Assembly: GCF_001425265.1 (NCBI RefSeq)
Contig: NZ_LMEC01000011.1
Span: 373,585 to 437,584 of the forward strand
Direction: 5' to 3'
DNA: 64,000 nucleotides
Source: Massilia sp. Root418
Lineage (GTDB): Bacteria > Pseudomonadota > Gammaproteobacteria > Burkholderiales > Burkholderiaceae_D
Within the stretch, counting starts at the first letter, position 1. The number at the start of each line of letters is the position of its first letter. The notes below the pieces were generated by a model. That model was given only the letters and a program-made list of their open reading frames with translations, was not told the DNA's origin and made no database searches. Position numbers and translations under genes: made by a program. Shown in pieces: positions 1 to 7,811 of the stretch.

Positions 1-482
1 AGCATGACCAGCGGCGCAATCAGCAGCAGCGCGGCCGCCAGCGCGGCCTGCCAGTTGACCAGCGAGGCGGCGATGCCCAGCGCGGCACGCGGCTTGTCCT
101 GCGCGCCGATGTAGCGCATGGCCTGCTCGAACGGGACTTCCAGCGCGGCGGTGGGCTGGAACAGGCGCGCCAGCCGCGAGCGGCCGTGGTCCTGCGCCTG
201 CAGCTCTTCGGGCAACCCGGCCAGGGTGGCGAAGGCGGACGGGTGGCGGCCGCTCTGGCGCCCGCATTCGGCGGCGGCGCAGGCTGCGGCGGCAATGGCA
301 CCGGCCGAGGTGCCGCCGATGTTCTTGAAGGCGTAGCCGCGCGCCAGCCGGGCGATCAGCTTGGGATAGACGATGCCGCTGCTGATGCCGCCCTTCATGA
401 CCAGGTCGCACTGCGGGAGCGCGGCGGGTGGTGGCCTGGGCCGATCCGGCCGATCCGTGCTGTTGCTGTCTGCGACGCTGAT
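1..482 (-). CDS. Patatin-like phospholipase family protein (5' part, cut by window edge)
   Basis: Lipid acyl hydrolase of the patatin family; only the N-terminal ~160 residues are in the window. Visible are the glycine-rich oxyanion-hole segment (DLVMKGGISSG) and the nucleophile elbow GGTSAG (GxSxG) about 30 residues later, the standard spacing in patatins. A hydrophobic stretch near the window edge may be a membrane-associated helix. The start is uncertain. The reading frame opens just after the terminator at 511-539, and the conserved block is reached before any good ATG (the first ATG, at 398, lies inside the oxyanion motif). The only Shine-Dalgarno match, AAGGAG at 489-494, is followed six bases later by ATC at 482, which I use as a provisional non-canonical start; TTG codons further upstream overlap or precede the SD. 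The catalytic Asp lies outside the window. Confidence 0.72.
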   Translation of the reverse strand, partial: MSVADSNSTDRPDRPRPPPAALPQCDLVMKGGISSGIVYPKLIARLARGYAFKNIGGTSAGAIAAAACAAAECGRQSGRHPSAFATLAGLPEELQAQDHGRSRLARLFQPTAALEVPFEQAMRYIGAQDKPRAALGIAASLVNWQAALAAALLLIAPLVM

Positions 483-510
483 TTCTTGCTCCTTGGGCAA
501 ATATCCGGAC

Positions 511-539
511 AAAAAAAAGCCCGCGTATTATCGCGGGCT
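511..539 (-). terminator. Rho-independent terminator of the candidate small RNA
   Basis: Perfect 8-bp GC-rich stem (AGCCCGCG/CGCGGGCT) with loop ATAATA, followed on the minus strand by eight T. It lies directly upstream of the SD of the patatin gene, so patatin transcription would need read-through or its own promoter. Confidence 0.85.
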
Positions 540-573
540 GAATCCAATGTTCGGAGAACGTTTGGAGGAGACA
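511..573 (-). ncRNA. Candidate small regulatory RNA with C-rich anti-Shine-Dalgarno-like loops
   Basis: A ~60-nt transcription unit is predicted from a good promoter (TTGCAG, 17-nt spacer, TATAGT; 579-607) and a strong intrinsic terminator ending in eight T (511-539). No open reading frame of any length lies between them. The RNA would carry two C-rich single-stranded segments complementary to Shine-Dalgarno sequences: UCUCCUCC near the 5' end, and UUCUCC in the loop of a hairpin (arms CCAA/UUGG and GUUC/GAAC) preceding the terminator hairpin. This architecture is typical of trans-acting, Hfq-type small RNAs. Transcript existence and ends are inferred from sequence only; an alternative is an attenuated leader of the patatin gene downstream. 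Confidence 0.5.
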
Positions 574-578
574 GTTCC

Positions 579-607
579 ACTATAGACGCGATTTTGTTGC
601 ACTGCAA
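579..607 (-). promoter_or_regulatory. Sigma-70-type promoter for the candidate small RNA
   Basis: On the minus strand, -35 TTGCAG (602-607), 17-bp spacer, -10 TATAGT (579-584). Predicted transcription start is near 571-573. The -35 overlaps the palindrome TTGC-ACT-GCAA. Confidence 0.6.
597..607. promoter_or_regulatory. TTGC-N3-GCAA palindrome (PhaR-like box)
   Basis: TTGCACTGCAA overlaps the -35 of the small-RNA promoter. The same 11-bp pattern (TTGC-N3-GCAA) lies upstream of the phasin gene at 56655-56665. GCAA/TTGC-rich palindromes are known binding sites of PhaR, the PHB-responsive repressor of phasin genes; assignment here is by similarity only. Confidence 0.35.
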
Positions 608-646
608 TACCGTATAACTACGATGTCGATCTATCCACTTTGGCAG

Positions 647-1471
647 TTACGCCAGCGCCGCATTCGTGCAGGTTTCCAGCGCCGCGGCCAGTTGCTGCGG
701 TTCCAGCGGATGCGCCAGCACCAGCGACGGGGTGACCCCGGGTGGCAGCAGGCCATCCAGCGCGTCGCCGTCGGCGGACGTGATCAGCACCAGCGGCACG
801 CCCTCCCATTCGGCCTGGCAGCGTTGCAGCACCGCCGGCAGGAAGGCCGTATGGCGCGGCTGCGCGGTGTCCGCGTCGCACAGCAGCAGGTCGAACGGCT
901 GCCGCGCGCACAGGGCCGCCTGCTCCGCGTCCGCCGCCACCAGGAGCGCGTAGCCGTAATGGGCCAGGATGCTGGCCACCAGGCCGCCGCCGTCGGGCGC
1001 GGCGTCCAGCAGCAGTACGCGGACGGCAGCGCGGGCAGGCGGCGCCGTAGGCTGTGCCGGGGGCGCCTGGCCGTCCGCCGTGGCCGGGGCATGGCCGCGC
1101 AGCGCCGGCGGCAAAAACAGTTCCAGGGACGGGATCAGGGTGTCCGGTTCCAGCGACTTGGGCAAATGGCCGTCGAAACCCGCCGCGCGCAGGGCAGCGC
1201 CGCCGTCCGACACCGGCAGCGCACTGGCTGCCAGTACCGGGATGGCGGCGGTGGCCGGATCGGCCTTGAGCCGGGCCACCACGCCGTAGCCGTCCAGGCG
1301 CGGCAGGTGGATGTCGCAGATGATCAGGTCGGGCCGCTGCGCCCTGGCGGCAGCCACGCCCTGCTCGCCGTCGTAGGCGCCCAGCGGCTGGTGGCCGAAG
1401 GCCTCCAGCAAATAGCACATCAGGTCCATATTGGCCTGGTTGTCTTCCACGATAAGGACACGTGCTGCCAT
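647..1471 (-). CDS. Response regulator with two receiver-like domains
   Basis: Cytoplasmic two-component protein of 274 residues with no DNA-binding or enzymatic output domain. Residues 1-125 form a canonical receiver: acidic pair in LIVEDNQ, phospho-acceptor Asp in IICDIHLPRLDG, and conserved Lys in GHLPKSLEP. After an Ala/Pro linker, residues ~145-265 look like a second, degenerate receiver (VLLLDAAPDGGG, LLLCDADTAQ) lacking the usual Lys. ATG with a GGGAG-type SD. It follows the kinase gene on the same strand after 28 bp, so the pair is probably co-transcribed, with this protein receiving phosphate from it or from the orphan kinases nearby. The output is unknown; single-domain type regulators usually work through protein contacts. 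Confidence 0.85.
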   Translation of the reverse strand: MAARVLIVEDNQANMDLMCYLLEAFGHQPLGAYDGEQGVAAARAQRPDLIICDIHLPRLDGYGVVARLKADPATAAIPVLAASALPVSDGGAALRAAGFDGHLPKSLEPDTLIPSLELFLPPALRGHAPATADGQAPPAQPTAPPARAAVRVLLLDAAPDGGGLVASILAHYGYALLVAADAEQAALCARQPFDLLLCDADTAQPRHTAFLPAVLQRCQAEWEGVPLVLITSADGDALDGLLPPGVTPSLVLAHPLEPQQLAAALETCTNAALA

Positions 1472-1499
1472 ACCGCTCCCTGCTGCCCGGCCGGGCCGT

Positions 1500-2867
1500 T
1501 TATTTTTTACTCTTCATTGCCAGCGTGAAGGTGCTGCCGTGCCCGAAGTCGCTGCTGAAGAACAGCGAGCCGCCGATCAGGTTGGCCAGGTTCTGGCACA
1601 GGTACAGCCCCAGGCCGGCGCCTTCCGCGTGGCGGGTGGAGGTTGAGTCGAGCTGGGAGAAGGCCTGGAACAGCTTGGCCTGGTCCTCCTCGCGGATGCC
1701 GGCGCCGCTGTCGGCCACGGCGAACTCGGTGACCACGCCGTCGCCGTCGGCGCGCTGGCTCAGCGTGACGCGCACCGTGCCCTTCTCGGTGAACTTGATG
1801 GCGTTGTTGGCCAGGTTGATCAGGATCTGCGTCAGTGCGCGGCGGTCGGTATTGAGCGTCACCGCCTGCGGCGCCAGCTCCACCTCCAGCGCCAGGCCTT
1901 TTTGCTGGGCCAGCGGGCGCAGCGTGTCGGCCACTTCGGCGATCAGGTTCTGGCACTGGATAGGCTCGACCGACAGGGTGACCTTGCCGGCTTCGATCTT
2001 GGCCACGTCCAGGATGTCGTTGATCAGCGAGAGCAAGTGGCGCGCGCTGTTGCGGATGGTGTTGAGCTGCTTGTCCTGCTCGCCGGTCAGCGGGCCGGGC
2101 AGCTTCATCAGCAGCGCGCCGGTGAAGCCGATGATGGCGTTCAGCGGCGTGCGCAGCTCGTGCGACATATTGGCGATGAAGGCCGACTTCATGCGGCTCG
2201 CTTCGGCCAGTTCCAAATTCTTCAGCGCGATCTCGCGGTTGATGGTTTCCAGTTCGCCGGCGTGGTGCGCCAGCCGCATATTCAGCTCGATCACCTGGCG
2301 CTCGATCACCTGGCGCTCGCGCGCCTGCAGCTCGCTGTTGACCTGCACCGCCTGCTCGTAGGTGGAAATCAGCAAGTCCAGGATCTGCTGGCGTTCGGCG
2401 TTGATGAAGTGCTTCTGGTCGCCCAGGTACAGGGCGATGCCCACTTCCATGTTCTGGTTGCGGCGCAGCTTCTGGTTCACCAGCATATGGCCGATGCGGT
2501 TCAGCAGGTAGTCCTCGGCGTAGGGCTTGCGGATGAAATTGTCCGCGCCGCACTCGATCCCCTTGATGATGTCCTTCGGATCGGTCAGCGAGGTGACCAG
2601 GATGACGGGAATGTCGCGCAGCGCGCCGTCGGTCTTGACCGCGCGGCACAGCTCATAGCCGTCCATTTCCGGCATCACGATGTCCGACAGCACCAGGTGC
2701 GGCTTGCGTTCGCGGATGGCTTCCAGCGCCAGCCTGCCGTTGCCCGCAACGCGCGCTTTATAGCGCACCGACTGGATCAGGCGGCGCAGCCGCTCGGCCT
2801 GGGTGGGGCTGTCCTCAACGATGAGGATCTCGATTTCATCCGGTTCGATCTCGTAGCTGGAGTCCAC
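1500..2867 (-). CDS. Response regulator/histidine kinase (REC-HisKA-HATPase)
   Basis: Soluble sensor kinase of 455 residues with an N-terminal receiver domain (LIVEDSP; Asp in LVLSDIVMPEMDG near residue 62; Lys in NFIRKPY), a coiled linker, a HisKA dimerisation domain (MSHELRTPLNA, His near residue 237) and an HATPase_c domain (NNAIKF N-box, DSGAGI and GAGLGLYL G-boxes). No membrane segment is present, so the input is a phosphorelay or cytoplasmic signal. The longer frame starts with TTG at 2894, but that region contains a clear SD (GGAGG) six bases before GTG at 2867, so GTG is preferred. Probably co-transcribed with the double-receiver gene downstream. Confidence 0.88.
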   Translation of the reverse strand: MDSSYEIEPDEIEILIVEDSPTQAERLRRLIQSVRYKARVAGNGRLALEAIRERKPHLVLSDIVMPEMDGYELCRAVKTDGALRDIPVILVTSLTDPKDIIKGIECGADNFIRKPYAEDYLLNRIGHMLVNQKLRRNQNMEVGIALYLGDQKHFINAERQQILDLLISTYEQAVQVNSELQARERQVIERQVIELNMRLAHHAGELETINREIALKNLELAEASRMKSAFIANMSHELRTPLNAIIGFTGALLMKLPGPLTGEQDKQLNTIRNSARHLLSLINDILDVAKIEAGKVTLSVEPIQCQNLIAEVADTLRPLAQQKGLALEVELAPQAVTLNTDRRALTQILINLANNAIKFTEKGTVRVTLSQRADGDGVVTEFAVADSGAGIREEDQAKLFQAFSQLDSTSTRHAEGAGLGLYLCQNLANLIGGSLFFSSDFGHGSTFTLAMKSKK

Positions 2868-2982
2868 GGACTGCCTCCAAAAATTGTTTTTCAAGCGCTG
2901 CTGACTCTGAGGTAACTATAAAGGATTTAACTATCAAACTGGGAATTTTCATTTCCAGCGGTGCGCTGGCGTTGCCGCCGCG

Positions 2983-3732
2983 TCAGGGCTGGGCGCCCTG
3001 GAACTGGCCCGCGCGGTAGGTCAGCACCAGGGTGTCCCGGTGCGCCGGCTGCCCGCCGTCCGGCGCCAGCGGCTGGATCGGGGTCGATTCATGGATGACA
3101 GTGGCGTCGTCCAGCAGCAGCATGGTCCACGGCTCGGTCATGGTGAAGCGCTTGCCGTTCGGGCCGTCGGCTTCGAAGATGCGGGTCTCGCCGCCCTTGA
3201 TGCCGTGGCGGCCCACCAGCAGCACGGCCACGTAGTCCACGCCGTCGCGGTGCGCGCCTTCCGGCGTGGGACGGCCGATGCCGTCGGTGGTGTCGATGCG
3301 GAACTGGTGCGCCTCGATGTACCACGGCTGCGGCGCGCGCGCCGCCGAACAGGCATTGCCCACGGCGGCCAGCAGCTGCCGCCAGGCCGGCTGCGCCACG
3401 GTGTCCGGCTCCATGGGCTCGAACAGGCGGTGCATGCCGCCGTGCAGGGCGTTGTATTCCAGTGGTTGCCAGTGCGCGCGGTGCGCGGTCTGGGCCAGTG
3501 CGCCGTCCTGCTGGATGAAGCAGGAATGACGGCGGCGCCGGTAGCGGCCGCCGTCCTTCAGGTAGTTGTCCAGCTCCAGCCGTTCCCAGCTCGGCAGCAG
3601 CGCGTTCAGCGCCGCCAGCGTGGTGCCGGCCAGTGCGGCCACGTCTTCGGGATGCAGCAGGGCGTAGCCTTCGCTGCGCAACGCTTCGGTAAGGCGCTCG
3701 GGCGCGGTGTAGATCGGGGCGTAAGTCGTCAT
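2983..3732 (-). CDS. 2OG-Fe(II) dioxygenase family protein (amino-acid hydroxylase type)
   Basis: A 249-residue soluble protein resembling the 2OG-Fe_Oxy_2 family (PF10014), which includes L-isoleucine hydroxylases. Metal ligands can be placed as His and Asp in EGAHRDGVDYV (near residues 160/162) and a distal His in ATVIHEST (near 213), with downstream Arg residues available for 2-oxoglutarate binding. It acts in the cytoplasm; the substrate is not deducible, though family members hydroxylate free aliphatic amino acids. Standalone gene between a TonB receptor and the kinase operon, same strand as both. No strong SD is visible before the ATG. Confidence 0.8.
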   Translation of the reverse strand: MTTYAPIYTAPERLTEALRSEGYALLHPEDVAALAGTTLAALNALLPSWERLELDNYLKDGGRYRRRRHSCFIQQDGALAQTAHRAHWQPLEYNALHGGMHRLFEPMEPDTVAQPAWRQLLAAVGNACSAARAPQPWYIEAHQFRIDTTDGIGRPTPEGAHRDGVDYVAVLLVGRHGIKGGETRIFEADGPNGKRFTMTEPWTMLLLDDATVIHESTPIQPLAPDGGQPAHRDTLVLTYRAGQFQGAQP

Positions 3733-3784
3733 TGGAGCAAAAGGTGGTGCCTGGAAGCGTCAGTGGTCATCTATTCTACGACGT

Positions 3785-5908
3785 TCAGTAACTCTGCGTG
3801 AGCATCAGCCGGAAGGAGCGGCTTTCGGCCGGATGGAAATGGACGTCGTCCACCGGCTGGGGTTCTCCCTTGAGCCGGGAGGCGTAGTAATAGTCGATGG
3901 CGGACACGCGGCGGTTGGCCAGGTTGAACGCTTCCAGTTCCAGCTGCAGGCCGCCGCCGAACTTGTAGCCGATACGGCCGTTCAGGGTCTGGCTGGCGCG
4001 CGAGCGCACGCGGTTGTCTTCCGTGAGGGGACGCGGGCCGAAGTAGCGCAGGCGCAGCGCGCCGGACCAGGGGCCCAGCCGGTCGACCGTGAGCGCCAGC
4101 TGCGCCACGCCTTCCACCGCGCCGGGGAGGTAGGCCGCGCCGGCTGCGTGGGCGCCGCGGCTGCGGGCGCGCGCGAAGGCGAGGTCGGCGTCCACGCTAA
4201 GCCACTTGAAGGGCTTGTAGTAGTTGGAGAATTCCACGCCGTAGCGGCGGCTCGGGTCGCCGGCCTCGGTGGCGCCGGCGTCGCCCACGTAGCTCAGCTC
4301 CGAATCGAAGTCCAGGCGGTATACGGCCAGCGCGCTTTGCAGGCGCGGCAGCCATTCGCTGCGCAGGCCCAGTTCCAGGCCGCGCGAGCGCACCAGCGGT
4401 GCAGCGGCGGCACTGGCCACAGCCGTTCCCGCCGCTGCCGCCGCTGCGCCGCCGCTTGCCGCCTGCACCGCGCCGCGCGCATCGTTGCTGTGGAAGCCGG
4501 TGCCGGCATTGGTATAGAACTCGGTCTGCGCCCAGGGACCGAAGACGGCGCCCAGGCTGGGGCTGAGCAGGCGGTCGCTGGCGCGGGCGGCGGGGTGCTC
4601 CGGCGCGGAGGTGCTGCCCGCCTGCGTGGGCGGGATGGGCGGGATGGGTCGTACGCCGAAGCGGTAGGCGTCCGCGCGCAGCCCGGCCGTAGTGCGCAGC
4701 ACCGGCGACCAGCGCGTGCTGTTCTCCACGTACAGGCCCAGGCTGCTCTCCACGATATGGTCGGCGCGGGTGGTGGCGATAGCCCTGCGGGCCACTGTCT
4801 TGTATAAGCCGTTGAAGATATTGTCGTGCTGGAGCTGCAGGCCGGCGGTGGTGACGGAGCTGGCCGCGCCGATGTGCGCGTGCCAGGCATGGCTGGCGTC
4901 CACGCCGCTGGTGACGCGGCGGTCCGGCTGGGCGAACTGGTCGCCGTTCACCGGGTCGTCCATGAAGTAGGTGAAGTTCGAGTACAGGTCCAGCCGGTTG
5001 GCGATGAGGTAGGCGCTCAGCTTTGTGGCCGTGTCCTCGCCGCTGCGCTGCCAGGCGCCGGACAGGCTGTAGCGGTGGGCCTTGCCGCCGTCGCTGTTGT
5101 CGATGCCGTCGTAGCGGCCCAGCAGGCCTTGCTGCACGGCGCGCAGCGGAATCTGGTCGGTGGCGTTCCACTCCCCGTGGTAGGCCATGGCCGTGACGCT
5201 GTAGCCGTTGTTGGCGTAGCCCTCGCTGTAGCGCAGCACGCCGTTCAGTTTCCGGTAGTCGTCGCCGCGCGTGTAGGGTCCGTCATTGTGCATGGCCTCC
5301 AGCGCGTACAGCACCGCGCCGCTGCGCGCTTCGCCCACTGCCATCGAATCGGCCAGCAGCGCGCGGCGGTAGCCGTTCTGGCCCACGCCGGCGCTGGCCA
5401 CGCCGCGCACCAAGCGGTTGGCGTAGACGATGGACGCGGCGCCGGCCGAGGCGAAGTCGCCATTGCCGGCGGAATAGGGGCCCTTCCGATAGTCGAGGCG
5501 CGCGGCCAGTTCAGGGATCAGGAAATTGAGGTCGGTCCAGCCCTGGCCATGGGCGTGGCTGCGCTGGTTGACCGGCATGCCGTCCACGGTGGTGCGCAGG
5601 TCGGTGCCGTGGTCCAGGTTGAAGCCGCGCAGGTAGAACTGGTTGGCCTTGCCCTCGCCGCTGTGCTGGCTGACGATCAGGCCGGGCGTGGCCTCCAGCA
5701 GTTCGCCGGGCCGGTAGATGGTGCGCGCCGCCAGCTGCTGCTGCGTCACGCTGCCGTCGCCCGCCGCGTCGGCGATACCGAGCTGGCTGGCGCGCGATGC
5801 GTCTATCATCACGCGCTGCATCAGCGTGTCGTCTGCATGGGAGGAGGGGGCGGCCAGCAGGGAACACCAGGCGGCCAGCGCGAGCGGGGTGGGGCGGAAT
5901 ATCGGCAT
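3785..5908 (-). CDS. TonB-dependent outer-membrane receptor
   Basis: A 707-residue outer-membrane transporter. A signal peptide (MPIFRPTPLALAAWCSLLAA...HA) is followed by a plug domain (residues ~25-160, with the conserved QFYLRGFNLDHGTDL segment and VDGMPVNQ) and a 22-strand-type barrel ending in aromatic ...LTQSY, the usual terminal signature. The substrate is unknown. The plug sequence (GEGKANQFYLRGFNLDHGTD) is of a widespread proteobacterial subfamily that is not an obvious siderophore type. The frame opens 18 codons earlier at 5962, but the signal peptide begins at 5908. A TATACT -10-like box ends 7 bp before this ATG, so the mRNA may have almost no leader. Divergent from the serine hydrolase gene at 6021. 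Confidence 0.88.
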   Translation of the reverse strand: MPIFRPTPLALAAWCSLLAAPSSHADDTLMQRVMIDASRASQLGIADAAGDGSVTQQQLAARTIYRPGELLEATPGLIVSQHSGEGKANQFYLRGFNLDHGTDLRTTVDGMPVNQRSHAHGQGWTDLNFLIPELAARLDYRKGPYSAGNGDFASAGAASIVYANRLVRGVASAGVGQNGYRRALLADSMAVGEARSGAVLYALEAMHNDGPYTRGDDYRKLNGVLRYSEGYANNGYSVTAMAYHGEWNATDQIPLRAVQQGLLGRYDGIDNSDGGKAHRYSLSGAWQRSGEDTATKLSAYLIANRLDLYSNFTYFMDDPVNGDQFAQPDRRVTSGVDASHAWHAHIGAASSVTTAGLQLQHDNIFNGLYKTVARRAIATTRADHIVESSLGLYVENSTRWSPVLRTTAGLRADAYRFGVRPIPPIPPTQAGSTSAPEHPAARASDRLLSPSLGAVFGPWAQTEFYTNAGTGFHSNDARGAVQAASGGAAAAAAGTAVASAAAAPLVRSRGLELGLRSEWLPRLQSALAVYRLDFDSELSYVGDAGATEAGDPSRRYGVEFSNYYKPFKWLSVDADLAFARARSRGAHAAGAAYLPGAVEGVAQLALTVDRLGPWSGALRLRYFGPRPLTEDNRVRSRASQTLNGRIGYKFGGGLQLELEAFNLANRRVSAIDYYYASRLKGEPQPVDDVHFHPAESRSFRLMLTQSY

Positions 5909-6020
5909 GGCGGGCAGTATAGCGGCAGGCCATCCGGCATGCCAGATTCTTGCCAAATTCACACGATCTTAGGGCAGAATGGGAGCGCCATCGACGGGAT
6001 GGCCAACCAGGGAATGGACA

Positions 6021-7781
6021 ATGAAGAAACTAAGTTTGGTATTGTTGATTGCCGCGCACGCGGCGGCGAGCGCGGACGACAATCCGGCCGCATTGGCGGA
6101 CCGTGTGTTCGCCAAATGGAGCGGTGCGGCCACGCCCGGCTGCGCGGTGGCGGTTGCGCAGCCGGGCCAGGCGGTGTTCAAGCGCGCCTACGGTTCGTCC
6201 GACCTGGAAAAGGGCACGCCCAATACGCCGGACACCGTGTTCGAGGCCGGCTCGGTGTCCAAGCAGTTCACCGCCGCCGCCATCCTGCTGCTGGCGAAGG
6301 ACGGCAAGCTGTCCCTGTCGGACGACGTGCGCAAGTACCTGCCGGAGATGCCGGATTACGGCACCCCCATCACGCTGGAGCACCTGCTGACGCATACCAG
6401 CGGCTTGCGCGACTGGGGCACCGTGGTGGAACTGGAAGGCTGGCCGCGCGGCACGCGGGCCGTCTCCATGGACCAGGCGCTGGCGGTGATCGTGCGGCAG
6501 CGTGCCCTGAATTTCACGCCGGGCGAGCGCTTTTCCTATACCAACAGCGGCTACGTCCTGGCGGCGTTCGTGGTGCAGCGCGTGAGCGGCAAGACGCTGG
6601 CCGAGTTCACCCGTGAGCGGCTGTTTGTTCCGCTGGGGATGAAGCAGACGCAATGGCGCGACAATTTCCGCCGCGTGGTGCCTGGCCGCGCCGTAGCCTA
6701 CAGCCGCGCGGGCGAGGCGTACGAGCAGGACATGCCCTTCGAGGATGTGTACGGCCACGGCGGACTGCTGACCACCGTGGGTGACCTGCTGACCTGGAAC
6801 GACGCGCTGACGCGCAATCTGCTGGGCGAGGGCTTCACGCGCGACATGGAGCGCAAGCCGGTGATGCCGGCGGGGCGGGCCAGCAGTTATGCGCACGGGC
6901 TGGTGGTGATCAACCGGCAGGGCGTGGCGGAAGTGTCGCACGGCGGCGCGACGGCGGGCTACCGGACGTGGCTGGGCCGTTTCCCGGACCGCCAGCTGTC
7001 GCTGGCGCTGCTGTGCAATGCCGGCGACGTCAGCGCGGACGCGCTGGCGCGCTCTGTGGCGAAAGCCTGGCTGGCGCCGGCCGCCCCCGCCGTCCCGGCC
7101 GCCGCCAGCGCCACCGCCCCGGCCACCGCTAGCGCCGCCACCGCCGCTGCCACCGCTAGCGCCGCCACCGCCACAGCCACCACAGCCACCACAGCCACCA
7201 CTGCCACCACTGCCACCGCTGCCATCATTGCCACCACCGCTGCCGCTCCCGGGCAGGCCGCGCCGCAAGCCGCCGACAGCGCGGCGCCATATATCGGCAC
7301 GTTCTATAGCGAACTCAATGCGCGCAAGGTGACGCTGGAACTGCGCGACGGCGCGCTGGCCATCAAGAACGGCAAGGTGCTGCGCGCGCTGGACGGCCAG
7401 ACCTTCGCGGTCAACTCTGGAACCTTCGCCTTCTCGGGGCCGGACCAGTTTGTCGCCCGCCAGGAGGACGGCGACACGGTGCGCTTCCGCCGCCTGGTGG
7501 ACACGGCGCCGGACCGCGCGGCGCTGGCGGCCTACGCGGGCAGCTACCGCAGCGAGGAAGTGCCGGCCACCTACCAGGTGTCTGCCGAAGGCAGCAAACT
7601 GGTGCTCCGCCTGGCGGGCAACGGTGGCGCGGCGATCCCGCTAAGCCAGCTGTCGCCGGACAGCTACGCCGGCGGCAGCGTCGTAGTGCGCTTCCTGCGC
7701 GACGCGCAAGGCCGCGTCAGCGGCGCCGCCGTCGGCACCGACCGCCTGTTCGACATGCGCTTCGAGAAGCTGTCCCAGTAA
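6021..7781 (+). CDS. Serine hydrolase, class C beta-lactamase/DD-peptidase fold, with Ala/Thr linker and C-terminal beta-domain
   Basis: Secreted or periplasmic serine hydrolase of 586 residues. Signal peptide (MKKLSLVLLIAAHAAASA), then the catalytic domain with all three penicillin-recognition motifs: SVSK (nucleophile Ser78, Lys81), YTN (near 173) and HGG (near 306). Residues ~355-420 are a low-complexity Ala/Thr/Pro linker coded by 9-bp tandem repeats. The last ~150 residues form a small beta-rich domain of the kind that follows many S12-family peptidases. Likely an esterase or D-aminopeptidase rather than a beta-lactamase; the substrate is unknown. The start was placed at the ATG beginning the signal peptide, 14 codons inside the longer frame. 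Confidence 0.87.
   Translation: MKKLSLVLLIAAHAAASADDNPAALADRVFAKWSGAATPGCAVAVAQPGQAVFKRAYGSSDLEKGTPNTPDTVFEAGSVSKQFTAAAILLLAKDGKLSLSDDVRKYLPEMPDYGTPITLEHLLTHTSGLRDWGTVVELEGWPRGTRAVSMDQALAVIVRQRALNFTPGERFSYTNSGYVLAAFVVQRVSGKTLAEFTRERLFVPLGMKQTQWRDNFRRVVPGRAVAYSRAGEAYEQDMPFEDVYGHGGLLTTVGDLLTWNDALTRNLLGEGFTRDMERKPVMPAGRASSYAHGLVVINRQGVAEVSHGGATAGYRTWLGRFPDRQLSLALLCNAGDVSADALARSVAKAWLAPAAPAVPAAASATAPATASAATAAATASAATATATTATTATTATTATAAIIATTAAAPGQAAPQAADSAAPYIGTFYSELNARKVTLELRDGALAIKNGKVLRALDGQTFAVNSGTFAFSGPDQFVARQEDGDTVRFRRLVDTAPDRAALAAYAGSYRSEEVPATYQVSAEGSKLVLRLAGNGGAAIPLSQLSPDSYAGGSVVVRFLRDAQGRVSGAAVGTDRLFDMRFEKLSQ
7172..7234 (+). repeat. Imperfect 9-bp tandem repeat (7 units) in a linker coding region
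   Basis: Units of the type CACAGCCAC/CACTGCCAC: three identical copies at 7172-7198, two of the second type to 7216, then two diverged copies. It encodes an Ala/Thr run in the inter-domain linker of the serine hydrolase. In-frame unit size means copy-number change would alter linker length without frameshift. Confidence 0.9.
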
Positions 7782-7811
7782 GCTGGCGCGGTGCCGGCTC
7801 GCCGCGCTGCG

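Noticed and set aside
618..1418. Long open frames on both strands opposite the double-receiver gene
   Set aside because: They are frame shadows produced by high GC: composition is Arg/Ala/Gly/Pro-rich without any domain, whereas the chosen frame has intact receiver motifs.
4826..6616. 596-codon open frame opposite the TonB receptor
   Set aside because: It is low-complexity Val/Gly/Ala sequence that spans two real divergent genes; no motif, no SD.
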